Assembly: GCA_002690085.1 (NCBI GenBank)
Contig: NZDM01000089.1
Coordinates: 1 to 21,253, forward strand
Length of the DNA: 21,253 bases
Origin: Flavobacteriaceae bacterium
GTDB taxonomy: Bacteria; Bacteroidota; Bacteroidia; Flavobacteriales; Flavobacteriaceae
Direction: 5' to 3'
Made by a program: the position numbers and the translations under genes. Below are positions 1 through 8,031 of this stretch, piece after piece. Below the pieces are notes generated by a model. The model searched no databases. It was not told where the DNA came from and worked only from the letters and a program-made list of their open reading frames with translations. Numbering within the stretch: position 1 is the first letter of the stretch; every line of letters starts with the position of its first letter.

Positions 1-1134
1 ATTCAAAACTTGACCTGCTTTTTCATATAGACCTGCCCAATATTTGTAACGCCATTTTATGGGGCTCCATTTAATAAAGCCTGGAATTTCTATTCCAAAC
101 TGCATGCCGTGCGTATGCCCAGACAGGGTGAGGTGGTAATGTAATTTATCATCTATAACCTCATACTCCCAATGGGATGGGTCGTGGCTCAATAAAATTT
201 TGAAATCTTCTGGCTTGACTTCAGAAGTGGCTTTTTTCAAGTCCCCTTTTTGATTGAATCCTTTTCCCCAATTTTCAACACCTATGATGGCCAATTGAGA
301 TTCTTTTTTCTTAATAAACTTAGCTTCATCCAATAACAATTGAAACCCCAGCTCTTTGTGAAGCTTCAGCATATCTTTAAAATTTGTCATTTTATCTTCT
401 TTGGACGGCCAGCGTGTGTAATCGCCATAATCATGGTTACCTAAAATTGAAAATATACCGTCTTTTGCCCTTAATTTTGAAAATGTAGACTTCCAAGGCA
501 ACATCTCTGAGGTTCTATTATTGACCAGATCTCCAGTAAACATAATTGCATCTGAGGCTTGTGAATTGATCAAATCAACAGCATATTCAACCTTGGCTTT
601 ATTGTCAAAACTACCGCTGTGTATATCGCTAATTTGTGTGATGGCATAATCCTCAAATTCTTTTGGTAAATCTTCAAAAAACAAGGTATATTTCAACACT
701 TTATAGTTGTATTTCCCTTTGGTGACCCCATATAAAATGGACAAAAAGGGAAGAGCGGCCACTCCCAAAGCAATTTGCCCAATAAACTTTCGGCGGGTAC
801 TAAAAACTGAACTACCAGAACGCGGGCTTGTCGTTATAGCATTATATATCCCCTCAAAAAGCCGGAATACATCCTCTCCAAACATGGCTGAGACCAAAAA
901 CAGCTTAGGGACATAAAACAAAACAAAAAAAGCAAAAGCTTGGTAAAATCCAGTGTTGACTGGAGCGGAACGGTCCAAATTCACCACATGGTATACTGTA
1001 TTGCCAAACACCACTATGGTAAACATAATATATATTACAACAACCCAAGGATTTTTAGTGACACTTCTAAAGCTTTGGAAAGCGTAAAAATCAAGAGCCA
1101 ATACAATTCCAATAAAAATAAGCAATCGAAGCAT
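1..1134 (-). CDS. Membrane-anchored metallophosphoesterase (C-terminus cut by window edge)
   Basis: I translated this gene directly from the minus strand; the 378 codons visible run open to the left edge, so probably only a few dozen C-terminal residues are missing. Three hydrophobic segments (about residues 2-20, 30-48, 63-84) are followed by a fourth (about 118-136) preceded by twin arginines R114-R115 in STRRKFIGQ. The calcineurin-like domain then shows the metal-binding set: D170-x-H172 (SDIHSG), G201-D202 (TGDLVNN), G-N233-H234-D235 (LGNHDYGDY), H317 (LLSHDP) and G-H340-T-H342 (SGHTHGMQ). The domain should sit outside the inner membrane, like the YaeI/YkuE group. Substrate is unknown; YaeI/YkuE relatives act on UDP-diacylglucosamine-like or phosphodiester substrates, which cannot be assigned here. 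The start is the ATG that gives the first membrane segment right at the N-terminus. Family call is very secure, function is not. Confidence 0.9.
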   Translation of the reverse strand, partial: MLRLLIFIGIVLALDFYAFQSFRSVTKNPWVVVIYIMFTIVVFGNTVYHVVNLDRSAPVNTGFYQAFAFFVLFYVPKLFLVSAMFGEDVFRLFEGIYNAITTSPRSGSSVFSTRRKFIGQIALGVAALPFLSILYGVTKGKYNYKVLKYTLFFEDLPKEFEDYAITQISDIHSGSFDNKAKVEYAVDLINSQASDAIMFTGDLVNNRTSEMLPWKSTFSKLRAKDGIFSILGNHDYGDYTRWPSKEDKMTNFKDMLKLHKELGFQLLLDEAKFIKKKESQLAIIGVENWGKGFNQKGDLKKATSEVKPEDFKILLSHDPSHWEYEVIDDKLHYHLTLSGHTHGMQFGIEIPGFIKWSPIKWRYKYWAGLYEKAGQVLN

Positions 1135-1321
1135 CTCTAAAATTTTTTGTAAAAATAAAACAATTCGAAGGGATTTTCGACACAATAAAAACATTTAACG
1201 ACCACCCTCAAATTCTTTAATTTTAGTATCTTACAAGCATAATCAAAATTGATATCCACTGCAAAAAAACAATTATTTTCGAACCGGTAAATTCCATATT
1301 GAAACTTTTTAAAATTAAATT
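1135..1321. other. Divergent intergenic region between metallophosphoesterase and sugar transporter
   Basis: This 187-bp AT-rich gap separates two divergently transcribed genes and must hold both promoters. On the plus strand a plausible -7 element lies about 40 bp before the transporter. On the minus strand only imperfect TAnnTTTG matches are visible. A short inverted repeat, TCGAA-6-TTCGA, lies at 1165-1180 close to the metallophosphoesterase start. No small gene or RNA was recognised. Confidence 0.6.
1249..1281 (+). promoter_or_regulatory. Possible Bacteroidota-type promoter for the transporter operon
   Basis: TTG at 1249-1251 and TATTTTCG at 1274-1281 (7 of 8 matches to TAnnTTTG) are separated by 22 bp, within the 17-23 bp range reported for Flavobacterium promoters. 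It would give a leader of roughly 30 nt before the ATG at 1322. One mismatch and a long spacer make this tentative. Confidence 0.35.
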
Positions 1322-2974
1322 ATGACAACAAAAAACAACTCTTCTGCATTGACCACCTTGGTCACTGTTTTTTTCTTCTGGGGGTTTATAGGAGCTTCAA
1401 ATGGAGTTTTTATACCATTTTGCAAAGAATACTTCATGATAGACCAATTTCAATCTCAGCTAGTTGATTTTGCATTTTATGGTGCATATTATATTGGAGC
1501 TCTCATATTATTTATAATATCTAGTCAAAGAAAAAAGGATATTTTTAACAGTTGGGGTTATAAAAAAGGTATTATTTATGGGTTATTAATATCAACAGTT
1601 GGCGCATTAGTGATGTATCCAATTATAAATGGAGCTGAAGAAGGACAAACAGAAGTCTTTTATGGTGTTCTGATTGCACTATTTATTGTAGGATTGGGTT
1701 TTTCTTTACAACAAACTGGAGCAAATCCATTTGCAGTATCTCTTGGTGATTCGAAATCTGGTTCATCCAGGTTAAATCTTGCTGGGGGTGTAAATTCTTT
1801 TGGCACTACTATTGGGCCTTTGGCTGTTGCATTTATAATTTTCGGAACATTGTCAGGTGAAGGAACTGCTGAATTTTCAAAAATGCAATCGTTGTATCTT
1901 GGAGTAGCTGCACTATTTGTTTTGTGTGCTGCAGTTTTCCACTTTTCAAAAAGTTTACCAGATGGTATAACGTCAGAACCTTTTGAGCCTGCTAATAAAG
2001 CAATGAATTTATTAATTGCTTTAACCGTCATAATGTTCTTGTGTTTTGGATGGGTTTTTTACACTTACTCTGTTCCAGAGCCAACAATAGACGCTACTAA
2101 AGAAAATCTGGAGTATAAAAGGTTAGTGGCATTAATTGTGTCACTTATTGGTGTTGTTGGATGTATATATTATGCCTATGTAAAATCTTCGTCTAATCCT
2201 AGAGGATGGGGCGCATTACAATATCCACAGCTTGCCTTAGGGATGTTAGCCATATTTACTTATGTTGGAGTTGAGGTGACTATTCAGAGTAATTTAGGAG
2301 AAGTTTTGAAGTTAGTTACTGATAAAATTGATGATGTTAATTTAAATGGACTAGGGTTACCTGCACTAACTGATACGGGAATTGCAAAATATATCTCATT
2401 ATATTGGGGGGGGTTAATGATTGGTAGATGGACTGGAGCTATTAGTGTTTTTAATCCAACAGAGGGATTGAGAAAAGCTTTATTAATAATAATTCCGTAT
2501 ATAGCTTTTGGAGTAATTGTTTTAGTTAATTACGGCAGCTACAGCTGGAACGAAATAATTATATTTTCTGTTATTGTAGCTATTCAAATTATAGGATTTT
2601 TTATTGCTAAAGACAAAGCAATAGCAACACTTAAAATATTTAGTATTATTGGATTGGCAGCAATGCTAATTGGGCTGTTTTCAACGGGAACTGTAGCATT
2701 GTTTGCTTTTATTAGCGGTGGTCTTTTCTGCTCAATAATGTGGCCTTGTATTTTTTCATTAAGCATAACCGGTTTAGGTAAATACACATCTCAAGGGTCT
2801 TCATTTTTGGTAATGATGATTTTAGGAGGTGCCATTATCCCACCTATTCAAGGAAAAATTGCAGATATTTTCTCAATTCAATCATCTTATTGGGTGGCTG
2901 TGTTATGCTTTGCTTATCTAATCCTTTACGCATTTTTAACTAAAAAAATTTTGGGAAACCAAATTGAAAATTAA
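1322..2974 (+). CDS. Sugar MFS transporter of the FucP/NagP type
   Basis: This is an inner-membrane sugar:H+ symporter of the major facilitator superfamily. It opens with the family's typical FFFWGFIGASNGVFIPF first helix, and carries the QQTGANPF motif (residues 130-137) followed by a SRLNLAGGVNSFG stretch, both hallmarks of the FucP/GluP/NagP group. A second-half YWGGLMIGRW motif begins at Y361. At 550 residues it is about 110 longer than E. coli FucP; the extra length includes hydrophobic segments around residues 235-330, a variant I associate with Bacteroidota sugar transporters. The next gene, 3 bp downstream, encodes a glycosylasparaginase, so N-acetylglucosamine or a related amino sugar is a reasonable but unproven substrate. 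A run of eight G (2406-2413) lies inside the conserved WGGLM motif and is in frame here. The start at ATG 1322 fits the family N-terminus. Confidence 0.88.
   Translation: MTTKNNSSALTTLVTVFFFWGFIGASNGVFIPFCKEYFMIDQFQSQLVDFAFYGAYYIGALILFIISSQRKKDIFNSWGYKKGIIYGLLISTVGALVMYPIINGAEEGQTEVFYGVLIALFIVGLGFSLQQTGANPFAVSLGDSKSGSSRLNLAGGVNSFGTTIGPLAVAFIIFGTLSGEGTAEFSKMQSLYLGVAALFVLCAAVFHFSKSLPDGITSEPFEPANKAMNLLIALTVIMFLCFGWVFYTYSVPEPTIDATKENLEYKRLVALIVSLIGVVGCIYYAYVKSSSNPRGWGALQYPQLALGMLAIFTYVGVEVTIQSNLGEVLKLVTDKIDDVNLNGLGLPALTDTGIAKYISLYWGGLMIGRWTGAISVFNPTEGLRKALLIIIPYIAFGVIVLVNYGSYSWNEIIIFSVIVAIQIIGFFIAKDKAIATLKIFSIIGLAAMLIGLFSTGTVALFAFISGGLFCSIMWPCIFSLSITGLGKYTSQGSSFLVMMILGGAIIPPIQGKIADIFSIQSSYWVAVLCFAYLILYAFLTKKILGNQIEN
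2406..2413 (+). repeat. G8 homopolymer inside the transporter gene
   Basis: Eight consecutive G encode W362-G363-G364. Loss of one G would give TGG GGG GGT TAA, an immediate stop; gain of one G reaches TAG within a few codons. The tract stands out in an AT-rich gene. Confidence 0.9.
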
Positions 2975-2977
2975 GAT

Positions 2978-3976
2978 GTGAAAAGAAGAAAGTTTATAAA
3001 AAACACGTCGCTAACTGGCCTAAGTATGTCAATAGGTAGCTACTTAAACAGTTACGTCAAAACTTCTGCAGACGAATTAAAAAAAAATAAAAGAAACGCT
3101 AAGCTCCCCTTGGTTGTCGCTACTTGGAATGTGAAGTTTGCCACGAGCAAAGCTTGGGAGGTTCTGAGTAATGGAGGAAGCGCTTTAGATGCCGTGGAAC
3201 AAGGTTGCCGCGTAGAAGAATCAAATGAAAAAGGACAATCTGTAGGCAGGGGTGGACTTCCTGATCGAGATGGACATGTCACTCTTGATGCTTGTATCAT
3301 GAATGCTGAGGGCAATGCAGGATCAGTCGTTTATTTACAAAACTTCACCCATGCAGTTTCAGTAGCACGAAAAGTTATGGAAGACACTCCACACGTTATG
3401 CTTGCCGGAAAAGGTGCGGAAGAATTTGCATTGACAAAAGGATTTAAAAAAGAAAATCTTTTAACTGATGCTTCTAAAAAAGCATGGGAAAAGTGGACAA
3501 AAACAAGTGAGTATAAGCCTATCATAAACATTGAAAATCACGACACCATTGGCATGTTAGCTATAGACCAGCAAGGCGATATTTCTGGGGCTTGTACAAC
3601 AAGTGGCCTCGCCTATAAAATGAATGGGCGTGTTGGAGATTCTCCAATAATAGGTGCTGGATTATTTGTTGATAATGAAATTGGAGGCGCTGTAGCAACC
3701 GGTCTTGGTGAAGTGGTTGTAAAGTCTGTTGGTAGTTTTTTAATAGTTGAACTCATGCGACAAGGCAAAACACCACAACAAGCTTGCGAAGAAGCAATAA
3801 AAAGAATTGTCCAAAAACCCAATAGTGATTATAAAAATTTTCAAGTAGGCTACATCGCTATAAATAAACTAGGAGAAATAGGTGCTTATTCTATTCATCA
3901 ATGGTTTAGCGTAACCAAGTTTCAAAATGGCAAAAATCATACAATCCAATCTGATTATTTCAATAAAAACTACTAA
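2978..3976 (+). CDS. N4-(beta-N-acetylglucosaminyl)-L-asparaginase (glycosylasparaginase), Tat-exported
   Basis: This N-terminal nucleophile hydrolase cleaves the bond between asparagine and GlcNAc in N-glycan remnants. The precursor (332 aa) should self-cleave before T190 in the ENHDTIGM motif. Other expected active-site residues are W50, T208, R218 and D221; their spacing from T190 (-140, +18, +28, +31) agrees with what I recall of the Elizabethkingia (Flavobacterium) meningosepticum enzyme. The N-terminus MKRRKFIKNTSLTGLSMS is a twin-arginine signal, so the enzyme should be exported folded to the periplasm. This signal decides the start: GTG at 2978. An ATG two bases upstream is followed at once by TGA and cannot start the protein, and no ATG downstream keeps the signal. 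It lies 3 bp after the transporter and 8 bp before polA. An isoaspartyl-peptidase/L-asparaginase role is less likely given the AGA-type residues. Confidence 0.88.
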   Translation: MKRRKFIKNTSLTGLSMSIGSYLNSYVKTSADELKKNKRNAKLPLVVATWNVKFATSKAWEVLSNGGSALDAVEQGCRVEESNEKGQSVGRGGLPDRDGHVTLDACIMNAEGNAGSVVYLQNFTHAVSVARKVMEDTPHVMLAGKGAEEFALTKGFKKENLLTDASKKAWEKWTKTSEYKPIINIENHDTIGMLAIDQQGDISGACTTSGLAYKMNGRVGDSPIIGAGLFVDNEIGGAVATGLGEVVVKSVGSFLIVELMRQGKTPQQACEEAIKRIVQKPNSDYKNFQVGYIAINKLGEIGAYSIHQWFSVTKFQNGKNHTIQSDYFNKNY

Positions 3977-3984
3977 TTTCTGGA

Positions 3985-6822
3985 ATGGAAAAACAAAAAC
4001 GCTTATTTCTTCTCGACGCTTATGCGCTTATCTTTAGAGGGTATTACGCATTTATAAAAAACCCACGCATCAACTCTAAAGGGCTTGATACCTCGGCAAT
4101 TCTTGGGTTCACAAATTCGCTTTTAGATGTCATTAAGAGAGAACGCCCAGACCACTTAGCCGTTTGCTTTGACAAGGGTGGAAGCACCGACCGCGCTGAA
4201 ATTTTTCCAGAATACAAAGCTAATCGAGATGAAACTCCTGAGGGGATAAAAATCGCTGTGCCCTATATATATAAGCTTTTGCAAGCCATGCACATTCCCG
4301 TGATTGTCAAAGAAGGCTATGAAGCTGATGACATCATAGGAACCCTGGCCAAAAAAGCCGAAAAAGAAGGCTACCAGACTTTTATGGTGACCCCAGATAA
4401 AGATTTTGCACAGCTTGTAAGCCCTAATATATTTATGTACCGCCCAATGTTTGGAGGCGGTTATGAAACTTGGGGCGTCGAGGAGGTTAAGGCTAAATTT
4501 GAAGTCAAAGATCCCATTCAAGTCATCGATTTTTTGGGGATGAAAGGAGATGCCGTGGACAACATTCCTGGACTGCCAGGTGTTGGAGATAAGACCGCTA
4601 AAAAATTCATCAATCTCTATGGCAGCATGGAAGGTTTGATTGAAAACACCCACGAGCTTAAGGGCAAAATGAAAGAAAAAGTTGAGGCCAATGCAGAATT
4701 GGGCTTACTATCTAAAAAGCTAGCAACCATTCTTTTAGATGTGCCGGTAGAATTTGATGCAAAAAACTTTGAAATGGAGTCTCCGGACCAGGAAAAAGTA
4801 GCTGCTATTTTTCAAGAATTAGAATTTAGACGACTGGAGGAGAGTTTTAAAAACGCTTTTACAAATCTTGCAGAAACAAATGACAAGACACTCATAAACG
4901 TAAAAAAAGACGAGGTTGCCAAAATAACCCCCCCCCGTGCTGGCAGTGGACAATTCTCATTGTTTGATGCCCCGCAAGAAGAAGCATCGTTAGCAATACA
5001 GGAAAATAGAGCCAATATCAAATCTGTAGCCCATTTTTACCAATTTATTGAAACTGATTTTGCTTTGGACTTATTTGTAAAACAATTATTACAACAAACT
5101 TCAGTTTGCTTTGATACGGAAACAACGGGTCTGAATGCTCTAACGGCCAAACTTGTGGGAATTGCTTTCTCATGGGAGGCTCATAAAGGGTTCTATGTGC
5201 CTATTCCTGAAGACACTTCTGAAGCACAAGAACGCATCGAGAAATTAAGGCCCTTTTTTGAGGATATATCCATTGAAAAAATTGGTCAAAATCTAAAATA
5301 CGACCTCAAAGTTTTAGACAAATACAAACTTTCTGTCAAAGGCCCTTTATTTGATACTATGATCGCACATTACCTCATCAATCCAGACATGCGACACAAC
5401 ATGACAATTTTATCAGAAACGTATCTGAACTATACCCCGGCACCCATAGAAGATTTGATTGGTAAAAAAGGTAAAAATCAAAAATCAATGCGTGAAGTAT
5501 CTTTGGGAGATATAACGGAATATGCGGTAGAAGATGCCGATATCACCTATCAATTGGCACAGCATTTTAAGAAAGAAATGTCTGAGGCCAATACCATAAG
5601 CCTATTCAATAGTATTGAAATTCCTCTTATTAGAGTTTTAGCTTCCATGGAATTAGAAGGCATACACTTAGACGCTGCTTTTCTGAAAGATTTAGCAATA
5701 GATCTAAACAAAGACATTCAAAAATTAGAACAACTCATATACAAACAAGCTGAAACTGTTTTTAACATTGCATCTCCCAAACAATTGGGCATTGTTTTGT
5801 TTGAGAAACTCAAGCTTGTTGACAAGCCTAAAAAAACCAAAACAGGGCAGTACAGTACCGCTGAAGATGTATTGTCTTACCTTGCCAAGGACCACGAAAT
5901 CATAAAAAATATTCTAGAATACCGCGGACTGGCAAAGTTAAAAAGCACCTACGTAGATGCACTTCCAGCACAAGTTTTGGAAAGTACAAATCGCATTCAT
6001 ACAGAATACTTACAAACGGTCGCAGCGACAGGCCGCTTGAGCAGTATCAATCCAAACTTACAAAACATTCCCATTCGAACTAAGCGGGGGCGACAAGTGC
6101 GAAAGGCATTTGTTCCAAGAAATGAGAATTATATTTTATTGGCAGCGGATTATTCCCAAATTGAATTGCGGGTGATTGCCGCACTCAGCGAGGAAGAAAC
6201 CATGATTGAGGCCTTTAAAAATGGGGAAGACATTCACGCCTCTACAGCATCAAAAGTGTTCAATGTGCCAATTTCTGAAGTGACACGTGAACAAAGGAGC
6301 AATGCCAAAACCGTAAATTTTGGAATTATATATGGGGTCTCAGCCTTTGGCCTGAGTAATCAGACAGCGTTAAATCGAACCGAAGCTAAAGCATTGATTG
6401 AAACCTATTATGCCACCTATCCAAAATTAAGTGCATTCATTGCAGATCAGATTCATTTTGCAAGAGAAAATGGGTATGTTAAAACCATTTCGGACCGTCG
6501 CCGATATTTAAAAGACATCAACTCCAGAAATGCAGTCGTACGCGGCGCAGCAGAACGCAATGCTGTAAACGCGACCATTCAAGGAAGCGCCGCCGATGTA
6601 ATTAAAATTGCCATGATAAGAATTCACGATAAGCTTACTGAAGGTAATTATAAAACAAAGATGCTTTTACAAGTACATGACGAACTTGTATTTGATGTCT
6701 TTAGACCTGAAATAGATGCTATTAAAGCAATGATAAAATCGGAAATGGAAAATGCCTACAGCATGCGTGTTCCGCTCGACGTTGAAATGGATTTAGGAGA
6801 AAATTGGCTGGAAGCGCACTAA
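3985..6822 (+). CDS. polA: DNA polymerase I
   Basis: This is the repair and Okazaki-fragment-processing polymerase, 945 aa, close to the usual length. The 5' nuclease domain occupies about residues 1-290 (LLDAYALIFRGYYAF at the N-terminus, EADDIIGTLA and TPDKDFAQLV further on). A low-complexity hinge follows at about 300-345. The 3'-5' exonuclease domain (about 350-530) keeps its acidic residues, D377 and E379 in FDTETTGLN, with NLKYDLKVL and YAVEDADITYQL, so proofreading should be active, unlike in Taq polymerase. The polymerase domain shows motif A with D722 (DYSQIELR), motif B from R771 through K775, F779 and Y783, and motif C with D899-E900 (QVHDELVFDV). A C9 run (4928-4936) lies in the hinge. 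It follows the glycosylasparaginase by 8 bp with no clear promoter in the gap; its last 4 bases overlap the end of convergent odhB. Confidence 0.97.
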   Translation: MEKQKRLFLLDAYALIFRGYYAFIKNPRINSKGLDTSAILGFTNSLLDVIKRERPDHLAVCFDKGGSTDRAEIFPEYKANRDETPEGIKIAVPYIYKLLQAMHIPVIVKEGYEADDIIGTLAKKAEKEGYQTFMVTPDKDFAQLVSPNIFMYRPMFGGGYETWGVEEVKAKFEVKDPIQVIDFLGMKGDAVDNIPGLPGVGDKTAKKFINLYGSMEGLIENTHELKGKMKEKVEANAELGLLSKKLATILLDVPVEFDAKNFEMESPDQEKVAAIFQELEFRRLEESFKNAFTNLAETNDKTLINVKKDEVAKITPPRAGSGQFSLFDAPQEEASLAIQENRANIKSVAHFYQFIETDFALDLFVKQLLQQTSVCFDTETTGLNALTAKLVGIAFSWEAHKGFYVPIPEDTSEAQERIEKLRPFFEDISIEKIGQNLKYDLKVLDKYKLSVKGPLFDTMIAHYLINPDMRHNMTILSETYLNYTPAPIEDLIGKKGKNQKSMREVSLGDITEYAVEDADITYQLAQHFKKEMSEANTISLFNSIEIPLIRVLASMELEGIHLDAAFLKDLAIDLNKDIQKLEQLIYKQAETVFNIASPKQLGIVLFEKLKLVDKPKKTKTGQYSTAEDVLSYLAKDHEIIKNILEYRGLAKLKSTYVDALPAQVLESTNRIHTEYLQTVAATGRLSSINPNLQNIPIRTKRGRQVRKAFVPRNENYILLAADYSQIELRVIAALSEEETMIEAFKNGEDIHASTASKVFNVPISEVTREQRSNAKTVNFGIIYGVSAFGLSNQTALNRTEAKALIETYYATYPKLSAFIADQIHFARENGYVKTISDRRRYLKDINSRNAVVRGAAERNAVNATIQGSAADVIKIAMIRIHDKLTEGNYKTKMLLQVHDELVFDVFRPEIDAIKAMIKSEMENAYSMRVPLDVEMDLGENWLEAH
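4928..4936 (+). repeat. C9 homopolymer in the polA hinge
   Basis: Nine consecutive C cover T315, P316, P317 and the first base of R318, between the 5' nuclease and Klenow parts of DNA polymerase I. The reading frame is intact here. Gain of one C would reach TGA after about a dozen codons; loss of one C reaches TAG after about twenty, leaving only the 5' nuclease. Confidence 0.9.
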
Positions 6823-8030
6823 AGCTCTAAGGCTTTTTCAATCGCATTGCCCATCAAAAACTCTTGAGGGTTTTCCAAGGCTTCTTTTACAGCAACTAAA
6901 AACCCGACCGATTCTTTACCATCAATAATACGATGGTCATAGGATAAAGCCACATACATCATAGGGCGGATTTCGACTTTACCTTCAACCGCTACAGGGC
7001 GCTCAATAATGTTGTGCATCCCAAGTATTCCACTTTGAGGCGGATTGATAATGGGTGTTGACAACATGCTGCCAAAGACACCACCGTTGGAAATGGTAAA
7101 AGTGCCACCAGTCATTTCATCAATTGTAATTTGACCCTCTCTCGCCCGGATAGCCAGGCGCTTGACCTCTGACTCAACCCCCTTAAACGTAAGGTTTTCA
7201 GCATTTCTAATAACGGGTACCATTAACCCTTTTGGGCCTGAAACCGCAATACTAATATCACAGAAATCATAGGAAATCATTTCTTTGTCTTCAATCATTG
7301 AATTGACGGCAGGGAAAAGTTTTAAAGCGCGAACCACAGCGAGTGTAAAAAAGCTCATAAAGCCCAAACCGATCCCGTGCTTTTCTTTAAAAATTTCTTT
7401 GTATTGTTTTCTCAACTCAAAAATAGGCGACATGTCCACTTCGTTAAAAGTCGTAAGCATGGCCGTTTCATTTTTGGCAGCCACCAAGCGTTCAGCAACC
7501 TTTCGGCGGAGCATAGATAGTTTGGTTCGTTTAACGTCACGACCTTCAGTGTCAATTTTTTTACCCATAGACGGCACTGCTTTTGCAGCATCATCTTTTG
7601 TAATCCGACCATCTCTTCCTGTACCAGTGATCGCACTGGTATCAATCTCTTTTTCGGCTAAAATTTTCTTAGCTGCTGGGCTAGCGGTACCTGAAGCGTA
7701 GGTTGATTTAGAGTCGGTCGTTGGGGAGGGCGAATCAACAACTGGGGCTGGTGTTTCCGAAGCAACGGAATCGGGGCTACTCTCCGGCTTTGAAGCCGTA
7801 GTATCTATGAGACAAATAACAGAACCAACTGCGACGGCATCTCCTTCTTCTGCTTTAAGCGTAATGGTTCCGCTCACTTCAGCGGGGAGCTCAAGCGTCG
7901 CTTTATCGCTATCGACCTCAGCAATGGCTTGGTCTTTTTCAATGTAATCGCCATCTTGTACCAGCCATTCTGCTATTTCAACTTCAGTTATAGATTCGCC
8001 CGGCGAAGGTACTTTCATTTCTAAAATCAT
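6819..8030 (-). CDS. odhB: Dihydrolipoyl succinyltransferase, E2 of 2-oxoglutarate dehydrogenase
   Basis: OdhB transfers the succinyl group from lipoyl-lysine to CoA and forms the core of the 2-oxoglutarate dehydrogenase complex. In 403 residues it shows an N-terminal lipoyl domain (about 2-75) with the lipoylated K43 in EVDSDKATLEL, a linker rich in Pro, Ser and Thr, a peripheral-subunit-binding domain (about 113-150, ASPAAKKILAEKEID and GTGRDGRITKDD) and the catalytic domain with H366 and D370 in SYDHRIIDG. The SYDHRIIDG form and the adjacent odhA favour the succinyl over the acetyl enzyme. The start lies 1 bp after the odhA stop, so the two are surely co-transcribed. Its stop codon overlaps the polA stop on the other strand. 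Confidence 0.96.
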   Translation of the reverse strand: MILEMKVPSPGESITEVEIAEWLVQDGDYIEKDQAIAEVDSDKATLELPAEVSGTITLKAEEGDAVAVGSVICLIDTTASKPESSPDSVASETPAPVVDSPSPTTDSKSTYASGTASPAAKKILAEKEIDTSAITGTGRDGRITKDDAAKAVPSMGKKIDTEGRDVKRTKLSMLRRKVAERLVAAKNETAMLTTFNEVDMSPIFELRKQYKEIFKEKHGIGLGFMSFFTLAVVRALKLFPAVNSMIEDKEMISYDFCDISIAVSGPKGLMVPVIRNAENLTFKGVESEVKRLAIRAREGQITIDEMTGGTFTISNGGVFGSMLSTPIINPPQSGILGMHNIIERPVAVEGKVEIRPMMYVALSYDHRIIDGKESVGFLVAVKEALENPQEFLMGNAIEKALEL

Positions 8031-8031
8031 A

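Noticed and set aside
707..1140. Two plus-strand open frames of 66-69 codons opposite the metallophosphoesterase
   Set aside because: They lie wholly antisense to a clear family member and have no recognisable protein features.
1165..1180. Inverted repeat TCGAA-6-TTCGA near the metallophosphoesterase start
   Set aside because: Arms are only 5 bp and no promoter element is well placed around it; likely chance.
1322..3976. Possibility that the transporter and glycosylasparaginase form a horizontally acquired island
   Set aside because: The transporter looks more AT-rich than its neighbours, but there are no repeats, integrase or tRNA at its borders and it is packed against polA; membrane proteins are often AT-skewed.
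7285..7701. Plus-strand frame of 138 codons opposite odhB
   Set aside because: Antisense shadow of a well-conserved catalytic domain; composition reflects the opposite strand's codons.
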